Shown here in pieces: positions 52,771 through 60,572 of a stretch of DNA of 64,000 bases (its first letter is position 1; each line of letters opens with the position of its first letter). Made by a program: the position numbers and the translations under genes. Source of the DNA: Nocardioides sp. Root122 (GTDB lineage: Bacteria; Actinomycetota; Actinomycetes; Propionibacteriales; Nocardioidaceae); NCBI RefSeq assembly GCF_001425025.1, contig NZ_LMDE01000012.1, positions 248,101 through 312,100 on the forward strand. The letters are read 5' to 3'. Under the pieces are notes generated by a model. That model did not search any database. It saw nothing but the letters and a program-made list of their open reading frames with translations, and was not told where the DNA came from.

Positions 52771-54351
52771 ATGGACCTGCACGGCGCGTTCCACGTCTAC
52801 GACACCACCCTGCGCGACGGCGCGCAGCAGGAGGGGCTCAACCTCTCCGTCGCCGACAAGCTGTCCATCGCGCGGCAGCTCGACGGGCTCGGCGTGGGCT
52901 ACATCGAGGGTGGCTGGCCGGGGGCGAACCCCAAGGACACCGAGTTCTTCCGCCGCGCGCGGGAGGAGCTGGACCTCACCCACGCGCGGCTTGCGGCGTT
53001 CGGCGCGACCCGACGCGCCGGCGTACGCGCGGCGGACGACCCGCTGGTCGCGGCCCTGCGGGACTCCGGGGCGGGCGTCGTGACGCTCGTGGCCAAGTCG
53101 CACGACCGGCACGTCGAGCTCGCGCTGCGCACCACCCTGGAGGAGAACCTCGCCATGGTGCGCGACACGGTGACGCACCTGCGCGAGGAGGGGCAGACGG
53201 TCTTCCTCGACGCCGAGCACTTCTTCGACGGCTACCAGGCCAACCGGGCCTACGCCCTCGAGGTGCTGCGCACCGCCGCCGAGGCCGGTGCGGAGGTCGT
53301 CGCCCTCTGTGACACCAACGGCGGCATGCTGCCCGACTGGGTGTCCGAGGTGGTCCTCGACGTCATCGACACCACCGGCGCGCGCGTCGGCATCCACGCG
53401 CACAACGACAGCGGCTGCGCCGTGGCCAACTCGCTCGCCGCCGTCGCCGCTGGCGCCACGCACGTGCAGGGCTGCATCAACGGCTACGGCGAGCGCACCG
53501 GCAACGCCGACCTCGTCACCGTCGTGGCCAACCTCGAGCTCAAGCTGGACCGCACGGTCCTGCCCCAGGGCCTGCTGCGCGAGGCCACCCGCATCGCCCA
53601 CGCCGTCGCCGAGGTCACCAACGTCCCGCCGGCGTCGCGCCAGCCCTACGTCGGCACCTCGGCGTTCGCGCACAAGGCCGGGCTGCACGCCAGCGCCATC
53701 AAGGTCGACCCGAACCTCTACCAGCATCTCGACCCGCTGGTCGTCGGCAACGACATGCGCCTGCTGGTCTCCGACATGGCCGGCCGGGCGTCGATCGAGC
53801 TGAAGGGCAAGGAGCTCGGCTACGACCTGTCGGACGACCGCGAGCTCGTCACCCGCGTGACGGCGCGCGTCAAGGAGCTCGAGCAGCGCGGCTACACCTT
53901 CGAGGCCGCCGACGCCTCCTTCGAGCTGCTGCTCGCCGAGGAGGTCGAGGGCACGCGACCGGCGTACTTCGACGTCGAGTCGTGGCGTGTGATCACCGAG
54001 ACCCGCACCGACGGTGAGGCGGTCTCCGAGGCGACCGTGAAGCTGAAGGCGGAGGGCGTGCGCTACGTCGTGACGGGGGAGGGCAACGGCCCGGTCAACG
54101 CCCTCGACGCGGCGCTGCGCGAAGCGATCGGGCAGGCCTTCCCGGAGGTCGCGAAGTTCGAGCTGATCGACTACAAGGTGCGCATCCTCGACCAGGGCCA
54201 CGGCACCGATGCGATCACGCGGGTGCTGATCGAGACCACCGACGGGGAGTCGTCGTGGGTCACCGTCGGCGTCGGCGCCAACGTGATCGAGGCGTCATGG
54301 GGCGCGCTGGTCGACGGGCTGACGTTCGGCCTGAGGCGGCAGCACCGCTAG
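52771..54351 (+). CDS. cimA: (R)-citramalate synthase
   Basis: A 526-aa enzyme of the isopropylmalate/homocitrate synthase family that condenses pyruvate with acetyl-CoA to citramalate, feeding 2-oxobutyrate and isoleucine without threonine. The TIM barrel starts FHVYDTTLRDGAQQEGLNLS, has FLDAEHFFDGYQAN, VALCDTNGGMLP, the metal ligands in GIHAHNDSGCAVANSLAA, and TSAFAHKAGLHASAI. EGGWPGANPKD is typical of CimA rather than LeuA. A C-terminal LeuA-type allosteric domain spans about 410-520. ATG at 52771 has GAAGAGAG upstream. LeuB encoded 15 kb away can complete the pathway. Confidence 0.93.
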   Translation: MDLHGAFHVYDTTLRDGAQQEGLNLSVADKLSIARQLDGLGVGYIEGGWPGANPKDTEFFRRAREELDLTHARLAAFGATRRAGVRAADDPLVAALRDSGAGVVTLVAKSHDRHVELALRTTLEENLAMVRDTVTHLREEGQTVFLDAEHFFDGYQANRAYALEVLRTAAEAGAEVVALCDTNGGMLPDWVSEVVLDVIDTTGARVGIHAHNDSGCAVANSLAAVAAGATHVQGCINGYGERTGNADLVTVVANLELKLDRTVLPQGLLREATRIAHAVAEVTNVPPASRQPYVGTSAFAHKAGLHASAIKVDPNLYQHLDPLVVGNDMRLLVSDMAGRASIELKGKELGYDLSDDRELVTRVTARVKELEQRGYTFEAADASFELLLAEEVEGTRPAYFDVESWRVITETRTDGEAVSEATVKLKAEGVRYVVTGEGNGPVNALDAALREAIGQAFPEVAKFELIDYKVRILDQGHGTDAITRVLIETTDGESSWVTVGVGANVIEASWGALVDGLTFGLRRQHR

Positions 54352-54354
54352 GTT
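54349..54354 (+). promoter_or_regulatory. -10 element TAGGTT overlapping the cimA stop codon
   Basis: TAGGTT ends 7 nt before the GTG of the next gene; its TAG is the cimA stop. The gene therefore probably has its own leaderless promoter. Confidence 0.5.
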
Positions 54355-54361
54355 GCTCGGC

Positions 54362-54721
54362 GTGAGCCAGCCGACGTCGTACGCCGATCGACGCGCGACG
54401 GTCTCGCCCGTCGACCGGGTCGTCACCGTCCTGCTCCTGGTGGGCCTCGCGGTCCTCGTGCCCATCGCAGGGTTCATGGGCCTGCTGACGGCGATGGCCT
54501 CGGACGGCTGCATGGCGAACACCTGCAACGACGCCCTGATGACGCTCGGCGTGGGCACCTCGGCGATCTCGCCGATCGTGGTCGGCGTCGCGGCGTTCGT
54601 TGGGGTGGTCGTGAGGTGGGTGCGCGGCAGGTCCACGTGGTGGGTGCCGTTGGTCGCGGTCGTCGTCGGTGCGGTGCTCTGGGCGCTCGGCGCCCTCCTC
54701 ACCTTCACAGCCGTCGGCTGA
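54362..54721 (+). CDS. Small membrane protein of unknown function
   Basis: A 119-aa protein with three hydrophobic segments (VVTVLLLVGLAVLVPIAG, ISPIVVGVAAFVGVVV, WWVPLVAVVVGAVLWALGALL) and two cysteines in the first external loop (DGCMANTCND). GTG at 54362 is preferred to a TTG three codons earlier because of its distance from TAGGTT. No domain recognised. It follows cimA by 10 nt but probably has its own promoter. Confidence 0.65.
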   Translation: MSQPTSYADRRATVSPVDRVVTVLLLVGLAVLVPIAGFMGLLTAMASDGCMANTCNDALMTLGVGTSAISPIVVGVAAFVGVVVRWVRGRSTWWVPLVAVVVGAVLWALGALLTFTAVG

Positions 54722-54729
54722 GGCGGACC

Positions 54730-55320
54730 TCAGGCGCCGACGACCCGCCGGACCAGGTCGTCCCAGCCGGCCTCGACCCGCTCGACCGGCAGCTGCTCGC
54801 GGGTGACCTGCTGGTCGAGCACGACCAGCTCCAGGGGCGCCAGGAGCGCGGTGGCCAGCATCAGCAGGTCGCCGCGGACGTGGAGCTCGCCGAGGAGGTA
54901 GCGCACGTGCATGTTGGCGAACGACATCGCCGCAGCCGAGCGGGCGCCGGGCTGGCCGGCGGCCGCGATCAGGGCGCTGTGCGTGAGGTTGGTCCGCAGG
55001 CGCGAGTGGCCGAAGGCCAGCAGTCGCTCCATCGGCGGCGCGCCCGGTCCGAGCGGCGGGGGACCGGAGAGCACCGAGGCCTGCCACTGGCTCTCCGAGG
55101 TGTTGAGCACGGCGGCCATCAGCCCCTCGCGGCTCTCGAAACGCCGGAACAGCGTGCCCTTGCCCACCCCGGCCTCCGCGGCGACGGTGTCCATCGTCAC
55201 GCACCCGACGCCCCGGGTCTCCACGAGGTGCAGCGCGGCTGCGAGGATCGCCTCACGGTTGCGCGCGGCGTCGGCCCGCTCGGGGGCGGGGTCGTCCGCC
55301 ATCGGCAGCAGGTGGGTCAC
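54730..55320 (-). CDS. TetR family regulator
   Basis: A 196-aa repressor with an N-terminal TetR helix-turn-helix (REAILAAALHLVETRGVGCVTMDTVAAEAGVGKGTLFRRFESREGLM) and a helical ligand domain. It is divergent from an NADPH-dependent FMN reductase with 72 bp between starts, and a perfect 14-bp palindrome (55368-55381) lies in that gap, so the reductase is its likely target. GTG at 55320 follows TAGGCT by 6 nt. Ligand unknown, perhaps a quinone or other redox-active compound. Confidence 0.87.
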   Translation of the reverse strand: MTHLLPMADDPAPERADAARNREAILAAALHLVETRGVGCVTMDTVAAEAGVGKGTLFRRFESREGLMAAVLNTSESQWQASVLSGPPPLGPGAPPMERLLAFGHSRLRTNLTHSALIAAAGQPGARSAAAMSFANMHVRYLLGELHVRGDLLMLATALLAPLELVVLDQQVTREQLPVERVEAGWDDLVRRVVGA

Positions 55321-55367
55321 CCCGCCAGCCTAGGTGCGAGAAAAGTTCGCGAGCCACGGAATAGAAG

Positions 55368-55381
55368 CGGACCACGGTCCG
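55368..55381. promoter_or_regulatory. Candidate TetR operator
   Basis: CGGACCACGGTCCG is a perfect inverted repeat with a 2-nt centre, 12 nt before the ATG of the FMN reductase. Flanking AA and TT extend the symmetry with one mismatch. A site here could block transcription of the reductase; binding by the divergent TetR protein is inference. Confidence 0.55.
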
Positions 55382-55392
55382 TTTCGACCGTC

Positions 55393-55947
55393 ATGACCAC
55401 TGACAAGCAGACCCGTGTCGCCGTCCTCCTCGGCTCCAGTCGCTCCGGTTCGCTGAACCGCCGGATCGCCGAGCACCTCCGCGACCACGCCCCCGCTGGT
55501 GTCACCGTCGACGTCGTCGAGGGCCTCGACAGCGTCCCGTTCTACAACGAGGAGCTCGACGGCGAGACCGTTCCCGCCGCCGCCACCGCGCTGCGCGAGT
55601 CCGTCGCCGGCGCCGACCGCATCCTCGCCGTCACCCCCGAGTACAACGGCACCATGCCGGCGGTGCTCAACAACGCCATCGACTGGCTGTCGCGCCCCTA
55701 CGGCCAGGGCGCCATCGTGGGCAAGCCCTTCGCGGCCATCGGCGCCACCCCGACGCCGTACGGCGGCAAGTGGTCGCACGAGCACGCCCGCCACTCCGCC
55801 ACCATCGCCGGCGCCGTCGTCGTCGACGGCATCGTCGTCGACGAGTCCGCCGTCGAGGGCGACCCGCTGGAGAACGAGGCCGCCGTGCAGCGCTTGCTCG
55901 GCGCCCTCGACGCGCTCGTCGCGCACGAGGTCGAGGTCGCGGCCTGA
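55393..55947 (+). CDS. NAD(P)H-dependent FMN reductase
   Basis: A 184-aa flavodoxin-fold reductase. The FMN phosphate loop is LLGSSRSGSLNRRIAEHL and the flavin-ring segment TPEYNGTMPAVLNNAIDWLSRP, both typical of the FMN reductase/azoreductase family. It reduces flavins, quinones or azo compounds with NADPH. Divergent from a TetR regulator that is expected to control it. A large hairpin lies 7 nt after its stop. Confidence 0.88.
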   Translation: MTTDKQTRVAVLLGSSRSGSLNRRIAEHLRDHAPAGVTVDVVEGLDSVPFYNEELDGETVPAAATALRESVAGADRILAVTPEYNGTMPAVLNNAIDWLSRPYGQGAIVGKPFAAIGATPTPYGGKWSHEHARHSATIAGAVVVDGIVVDESAVEGDPLENEAAVQRLLGALDALVAHEVEVAA

Positions 55948-55954
55948 CACCCCG

Positions 55955-56037
55955 GTAGTCCCCTACGTTCTGCACCGATCAGGTGTCCAGAACGTAGGGG
56001 ACTACGCCGTCCGGGCGTCCGGAACGTAGGCGACTAC
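55955..56037. repeat. Hairpin with 18-bp perfect arms and a third repeat copy
   Basis: GTAGTCCCCTACGTTCTG (55955-55972) and its exact complement (55988-56005) form a hairpin; CACC/GGTG pair inside the loop. A direct copy of the right arm with two changes follows at 56020-56037. It begins 7 nt after the reductase stop and ends 16 nt before the -10 of the amidase gene, so it may be a terminator. The third copy suggests repeat expansion. Confidence 0.8.
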
Positions 56038-56065
56038 GGCGGCTCGGTGCCGGTACGGTCGGCGT

Positions 56066-57457
56066 GTGCTCCACGACCTGACCGCGCTCGAGCAGGGCAA
56101 CGCCGTACGCCGTGGCGAGGTGTCGCCGCTCGAGCTGGTCGAGCACTACGCCGACCGCGCCGACCACGTCGGTGCCTTCGTCACCACCACGCACGACGAG
56201 GCGCGCGAGCACGCGCGCCGGCTCACCGAGTCGGGACGCCCCGCGGACGCAGGTCCGCTGTGGGGGGTCCCGACCGGCATCAAGGACCTCCACCCCACGG
56301 CGGGGGTCCGCACCACGTTCGGCTCGGCGGCCTACGACGACTTCGTCCCCGAGGAGTCCGACGACCTCGTGCTGTCCGTCGAGGCCGCCGGCATGCCGAG
56401 CCTGGGCAAGACGAACACCCCGGAGTTCGGCTCGCCCTGCTACACCGAGCCGGACGTCGCGCCGCCCGCAGTGACCCCGTGGGACCCCACCCGGACGGCC
56501 GGCGGGTCCTCAGGCGGAGCCGCAGCCGCGGTCGCCGCCGGGCTGCTCCCGGTCGCGCCGGGCTCCGACGGCGGCGGCTCGATCCGGATCCCCGCGTCGT
56601 GCTGCGGTCTCGTCGGCCTCAAGCCGTCGCGCGGCCGGATCAGCGGCGCGCCGCGCTACGGCGATCCCGTCGGTCTCGCGACCGCCGGCACCCTGGCGCG
56701 CAGCGTGCGCGACGCGGCAGCCCTCCTCGACGTGCTGGCCGGCCGACGCGTCGGCGACCCGTTCTGGGCGCCGCCGCCGTCCGCGCCGTTCCTGGCCGCC
56801 TGCGACCGTGAGCCCGGGCGGCTGCGCATCGCGCGCTTCATCGCTCCGGTCATCACCGACGTCGACGTCGACCCGTCCTCGGTGACTGCTTGGGAGGACG
56901 GCTCCCGACTTCTCGAGGGGCTCGGCCACGACGTCGAGGACGTGCCGGTCCCGATCCCGCGCGAGGCCGTCGCCGACTTCGAGACCTGCTGGGCCGTGCT
57001 CACCGCACTCTCCGAGGCCCCACCCGGACGCGAGGACCGGCTGCGCCCTCTGACCCGCTGGCTGTCCGAGCGCGGCCGTGCGGTCAGCGGTCCCGAGTTC
57101 GGGCTGGCGATCGCCCGCCTCCGCCAGCACGCGGCAGCAGCGCTCGCCGCGCTGGCGTCGTACGACGTCGTGCTCACGCCCACCCTCGCGATGCCGCCGG
57201 TCGTGGTCGGCGCCCTGCGTGACGACGCCGACCCGGCGCGCGACTTCGCCGCCCAGAAGGCGTTCACGCCCTGGACGAGCGCCTGGAACGTCACCGGCAT
57301 GCCGGCCATGTCTCTGCCGCTGCACTGGACGGACGACGGGCTCCCGGTCGGCGTCATGCTGGCCGCTCGACCGGCCGAGGAGGAGCTGCTGCTCTCGCTC
57401 GCTGCCCAGGTGGAGCAGGCCGCACCGTGGGTGGACAGGCGCCCGCCCGACTGGTGA
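56066..57457 (+). CDS. Amidase signature family protein
   Basis: A 463-aa amidase. The Ser-cisSer-Lys triad is visible: Lys in [11 protein letters not shown], serines in [20 protein letters not shown], then the [26 protein letters not shown] signature. Family members hydrolyse amides, including indoleacetamide, aryl amides, and Gln-tRNA in GatA; the absence of gatB or gatC argues against GatA. Substrate unknown. GTG at 56066 follows TACGGT (56054-56059) by 6 nt. The VOC gene 9 nt downstream is probably in the same transcript. Confidence 0.88.
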   Translation: MLHDLTALEQGNAVRRGEVSPLELVEHYADRADHVGAFVTTTHDEAREHARRLTESGRPADAGPLWGVPTGIKDLHPTAGVRTTFGSAAYDDFVPEESDDLVLSVEAAGMPSLGKTNTPEFGSPCYTEPDVAPPAVTPWDPTRTAGGSSGGAAAAVAAGLLPVAPGSDGGGSIRIPASCCGLVGLKPSRGRISGAPRYGDPVGLATAGTLARSVRDAAALLDVLAGRRVGDPFWAPPPSAPFLAACDREPGRLRIARFIAPVITDVDVDPSSVTAWEDGSRLLEGLGHDVEDVPVPIPREAVADFETCWAVLTALSEAPPGREDRLRPLTRWLSERGRAVSGPEFGLAIARLRQHAAAALAALASYDVVLTPTLAMPPVVVGALRDDADPARDFAAQKAFTPWTSAWNVTGMPAMSLPLHWTDDGLPVGVMLAARPAEEELLLSLAAQVEQAAPWVDRRPPDW

Positions 57458-57466
57458 GGTGGCGGC

Positions 57467-57859
57467 ATGGGTGAGCTGACGCCGTACCTCTGCGTCGCCG
57501 ACGCGCGCGCGGCCCTCGAGTGGTACGTCGACGTGCTCGGCGCCGAGGTCGTGCGCGATCCGATCGTGATGGACGACGGCCGCATCGGCCACGTCGAGCT
57601 CGCGGTCGGCGGCGGCCGCTGGATGATGTCGGACGAGTTCGACTCCGCAGGTGTCGCCGCGCCCGACACCTCGCGGGGTGCTGCGGTGTCGCTGCACCTC
57701 GAGGTCGACGACGTCGACGCGGTCTGCGACCGCGTGACCGGGGCCGGGGTGGTGCTCGACCGCGGCCCCGAGGACAGTCCGCCGGCCGGTCGGGTCGCGG
57801 TGTTCCGCGACCCCTTCGGGCACCGGTGGTTCCTCAACCAGCGGCCCGATCCCAGCTGA
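57467..57859 (+). CDS. VOC/PhnB-like glyoxalase family protein
   Basis: A 130-aa protein of the vicinal oxygen chelate superfamily, PhnB-like: LTPYLCVADARAALEWYVDVLGAEVV at the start and GRVAVFRDPFGHRWFLNQ at the end. Function unknown. ATG at 57467 is 9 nt after the amidase stop. The stop codon lies inside a bidirectional terminator hairpin shared with the convergent biotin transporter gene. Confidence 0.82.
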   Translation: MGELTPYLCVADARAALEWYVDVLGAEVVRDPIVMDDGRIGHVELAVGGGRWMMSDEFDSAGVAAPDTSRGAAVSLHLEVDDVDAVCDRVTGAGVVLDRGPEDSPPAGRVAVFRDPFGHRWFLNQRPDPS

Positions 57860-57886
57860 CCGGACGGGGAGGAACCGCCCGGTCAG
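57856..57886. terminator. Bidirectional terminator covering two stop codons
   Basis: CTGACCGG (57856-57863) pairs with CCGGTCAG (57879-57886), with CGG/CCG inside beyond one mismatch. The TGA of the VOC gene and the TGA of the convergent biotin EcfT gene both lie within the arms. Confidence 0.65.
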
Positions 57887-58494
57887 TCGTCCCCGATCCC
57901 ACGGGCATGCAGCGCGTCGCCGGACTCGTGGGCGCGGGCGACGACGCGGATCACGAAGGGGGAGAGGTACGCCCGGGGGAAGCGGTCGAGGCCGCGGGCC
58001 CGGGCGGCGTCGCGGGTCTCCCGCGCGATGGCGATGGTGCCGGGCAGCGCGCCGATGGTCAGGGCGACCGTGAGCGCCACGCGGTCCGGGTCGACGCCCA
58101 CGAAGCGGAGGGGCCGGGCCCAGCGGGAGAGGGCGTCCACCATCTCGTTGACCGACGTGGTCGCGGTCAGCGACAGCGCCGCGAGTCCGAGGCTGAGCAG
58201 GTCGAGGAAGGTCTCCACGGCCTTCTCCGCGCCGTACCACCACCACTGGAACGCGCCGGCCACCACGGCGATCAGCAGGACCCCGCGCGCCGCGCGCCAG
58301 ACCGAGCGCAGCGGCACCCGGGCGAGCGCGGCGAGGAGCAGCGTGACGAGCAGGAAGGCAGGGGCGCTGCGGACGTCGCGGACCACGACGATCGCCAGGC
58401 TCAGCACGGCCAGGCCGAGCACCTTGGCGCCGACCGGGAGCCGGTGCAGCACGGTGTCGCCGGGCTGGTGCAGCCCCGCCATCAGGTCGCTCAC
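57883..58494 (-). CDS. bioN: Biotin ECF transporter T component
   Basis: A 203-aa membrane protein with four to five hydrophobic segments, shorter than group II EcfT proteins, as expected for BioN. The coupling motif region DAARARGLDRFPRAYLSPF lies near the C terminus. It follows the ATPase gene with a GTGA overlap and works with it and BioY to import biotin. GTG at 58494. Confidence 0.85.
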   Translation of the reverse strand: MSDLMAGLHQPGDTVLHRLPVGAKVLGLAVLSLAIVVVRDVRSAPAFLLVTLLLAALARVPLRSVWRAARGVLLIAVVAGAFQWWWYGAEKAVETFLDLLSLGLAALSLTATTSVNEMVDALSRWARPLRFVGVDPDRVALTVALTIGALPGTIAIARETRDAARARGLDRFPRAYLSPFVIRVVARAHESGDALHARGIGDD

Positions 58495-59195
58495 CGGGTC
58501 GCGTCCACGAGGTCGGTGTAGTGCACGATCGACTCGTCGGGACGGCCGTCCGCGACGACCCGGCCGTCGTCGACGACGAGGACCCGGTCGCAGCGTGCGG
58601 CGAGGTCGAGGTCGTGGGTGACCAGGAGGAGCTGCTGCTCCAGGCCGAGCAGGACGTCGCCGATGCGCCGGGTGTTCGCGCGGTCGAGCAGGGTCGTCGG
58701 CTCGTCGGCGACGACGACCGACGGCGAGGTGGCCAGCACGCCCGCCAGTGCGAGCAGCTGCCGCTGCCCACCCGAGAGCGAGTGGACGGAGTCGTGGGCG
58801 TGGTCGGCCAGGTCGTTGGCGGCCAGCACCTCCAGGGCCCGCTCGCGCCGCTCGTCGGCGCTCTTGACCGTGCGGCGCAGCGACAGCTCGATGTCCTCCA
58901 CGCAGGTCGGCATCACCAGCTGGGCGGCCGGGTCGGTGAAGCAGAAGCCCACCCGGCGACGTACGGCGGCGCCCTCGCGCGCGACGTCCAGCCCGTCCAC
59001 GACCACCCGGCCCGACGACGCCCGGACCAGGCCGTTGACCATGCGCGCCAGCGTCGACTTGCCCGAGCCGTTGGCGCCGATGACGCCGATGCGCCACTCG
59101 GTCAGCGCCAGCGTGGTCGGCGCGAGGATCTCGCGCTCGCCGCGTCCGGGCAGGGGGACCCGCACGGACGCGGCCTCGAAGTGGATCTCCGGCAA
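58491..59195 (-). CDS. bioM: Biotin ECF transporter ATPase
   Basis: A 234-aa ATPase with Walker A GANGSGKST, signature SLSGGQRQLLALAG, Walker B VVVADEPTTLLD and the switch histidine in LLLVTHDLDL. Its place between bioY and bioN identifies it as BioM, which powers high-affinity biotin import. The start is uncertain: TTG at 59195, 2 nt after the bioY stop, or a CTG at 59201 overlapping that stop. No ATG or GTG exists near; longer frames run through bioY. Confidence 0.85.
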   Translation of the reverse strand: MPEIHFEAASVRVPLPGRGEREILAPTTLALTEWRIGVIGANGSGKSTLARMVNGLVRASSGRVVVDGLDVAREGAAVRRRVGFCFTDPAAQLVMPTCVEDIELSLRRTVKSADERRERALEVLAANDLADHAHDSVHSLSGGQRQLLALAGVLATSPSVVVADEPTTLLDRANTRRIGDVLLGLEQQLLLVTHDLDLAARCDRVLVVDDGRVVADGRPDESIVHYTDLVDATR

Positions 59196-59197
59196 GG

Positions 59198-59812
59198 TCA
59201 GTCGCGGTGCAGCAGCTGCGGGAAGGCGCGGTGTACCTCGGCGGCGATCATCGCCACGAGCGAGGTCTTCACCAGGTCGCCGATCCAGAACGGCATGTCC
59301 CACGACGCGGCCTCGCGCCACGACACGTCGGCGTAGAGCTTCATGCCCGCGATGCCCATCGTGTGGATGACCAGCACGCTGGCGGCCAGCGAGCAGAAGA
59401 AGACCACGATCGCGCGGGTACGGCGGTCGCGGGCGACGTACTGCACGAGGAAGCCGCCGAGGGCCGCGGCGATCGGGAACGACAGCAGGTAACCGCCGCT
59501 GATGCCGGAGAAGACGCCGATGCCCGACGAGTGCTCGGCGAAGACCGGGAGGCCGACGGCGCCGAGCGCGAGGTAGAGGGTGACCGCCGCGAAGCCGCGC
59601 ACGGGGCCCAGGATGCAGCCGGCCAGCATCACGGTCAGGGTCTGGAGCGTGATGGGTACGCCGGCGCTGCCGACCGGGATCGCGCCGACGTAGGCGCTCG
59701 CCGAGACCAGGGCCGCGAAGGCCGCGATGAGGGCGATGTCGCGGGACGGGGACGAGGAGCCCGACCCTGTCGGGGTGGACGGGGTGGTCTCGGCCTGGGT
59801 GGTGGCAGACAT
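59198..59812 (-). CDS. bioY: Biotin transporter S component BioY
   Basis: A 204-aa membrane protein with six helices. The BioY landmarks VPITLQTLTVMLAGCILGPVRGFAAVTLYLALGAVGLPVFAEHSSGIGVFSGISGGYLLSFPIAAALGGF are clear. It binds biotin and works alone or with BioMN encoded downstream. ATG at 59812 with a short leader; a TAACCT -10 (59864-59859, reverse) overlaps a TetR-type palindrome, so transcription is probably controlled by the divergent regulator. Confidence 0.93.
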   Translation of the reverse strand: MSATTQAETTPSTPTGSGSSSPSRDIALIAAFAALVSASAYVGAIPVGSAGVPITLQTLTVMLAGCILGPVRGFAAVTLYLALGAVGLPVFAEHSSGIGVFSGISGGYLLSFPIAAALGGFLVQYVARDRRTRAIVVFFCSLAASVLVIHTMGIAGMKLYADVSWREAASWDMPFWIGDLVKTSLVAMIAAEVHRAFPQLLHRD

Positions 59813-59843
59813 GCGGGGGTCCTTGCTGACGGCGCTGCGGTTG

Positions 59844-59862
59844 ACCTGAACGGTGTTCAGGT
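59844..59862. promoter_or_regulatory. BioQ-type operator between bioY and its TetR regulator
   Basis: ACCTGAACGGTGTTCAGGT is a perfect palindrome with a 3-nt centre. The TGAAC-3 nt-GTTCA core matches my recollection of the BioQ box of actinobacteria. It lies between TTGACC and TAGGCT of the regulator's promoter and overlaps the bioY -10, so one bound dimer could repress both. Confidence 0.75.
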
Positions 59863-59868
59863 TAGGCT
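59863..59868 (+). promoter_or_regulatory. -10 element TAGGCT of the bioQ-like gene
   Basis: TAGGCT is separated from TTGACC (59841-59846) by 16 nt. The start codon is 45 nt downstream with GGGAGGG before it, so this mRNA should have a short leader. Confidence 0.6.
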
Positions 59869-59913
59869 GGTGGCGAACCGGCCGTCAATGCCGTCCAGCC
59901 ACCGGGAGGGTGC

Positions 59914-60465
59914 GTGGGTCACCACCGCAGCGACGTGCTCGCGCACGCCGTCGCCCTGCTCGACGAGCACGGACTCGCGGCGCTGACGATGCGCCGCCTC
60001 GGCTCCGAGCTGGAGGTGCAGCCGAGCGCGATCTACCACCACTTCGCCAGCAAGCAGGCACTGCTCGCGGCCGTCGCCGACGAGATCCTGGCCCGGGGCG
60101 CGAGGCCGCGCACGGCCACGGAGTGGCCCGACCAGCTCCGTGAGGTCTGCTCCGAGCTGCGGCACGCCATGCTCGCGTGCACCGACGGTGCCGACGTGGT
60201 GGCCACGGTCTGGGCCTTCGGCCTGGGGGCCGCTGCGCCGGTGGCCGAGCTGGAGAAGGTCCTGGCCGACGCAGACGCCCCGCCCGAGCTGGTCGCGGTG
60301 GCGTCCCGCACCCTGGTCCACTACGTCTTCGGCCACGCCTTCGAGGAGCAGACCGCCCGCCAGGCCGTACGCCTCGGCGCGGTCGAGCGCTCGCTGGAGT
60401 CGCTGCCCGACTTCGACCTCGGCCTCGACCTCGTGATCGACGGCCTCCGCGCCCGCTTGTCCTGA
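59914..60465 (+). CDS. TetR family regulator, probably BioQ-like
   Basis: A 183-aa TetR-type regulator. The helix-turn-helix spans about 5-55 (VLAHAVALLDEHGLAALTMRRLG, then VQPSAIYHHFASKQALLAAVADEIL), and a TetR_C-type domain follows. It is divergent from bioY-bioM-bioN, and the shared promoter holds a BioQ-type palindrome. By analogy with BioQ it should repress biotin uptake and itself when biotin is sufficient, though how BioQ senses biotin is not known in detail. GTG at 59914. Confidence 0.8.
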   Translation: MGHHRSDVLAHAVALLDEHGLAALTMRRLGSELEVQPSAIYHHFASKQALLAAVADEILARGARPRTATEWPDQLREVCSELRHAMLACTDGADVVATVWAFGLGAAAPVAELEKVLADADAPPELVAVASRTLVHYVFGHAFEEQTARQAVRLGAVERSLESLPDFDLGLDLVIDGLRARLS

Positions 60466-60484
60466 CCGCTCGGCGCCGGCCGCA

Positions 60485-60557
60485 CCCGGGTAGTTAGGGA
60501 CGATTCGGTGGGTTGGTTCGGCGGTTCACCTACGACAACGTCCCTAACTACCCCGGG
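60485..60557. repeat. Inverted repeat with 17-nt arms and 38-nt loop
   Basis: CCCGGG-TAGTTAGGGAC (60485-60501) pairs with GTCCCTAACTA-CC-CCGGG (60540-60557); the inner 11 pairs are perfect and one extra C lies in the right arm. It lies between the convergent bioQ-like and pentapeptide genes and may end both transcripts. Confidence 0.75.
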
Positions 60558-60572
60558 ACGGCGAGCGGCTGT

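Noticed and set aside
59813..59843. Biotin riboswitch before bioY
   Set aside because: No such RNA class is established, the leader is about 40 nt, and a TetR operator explains control.
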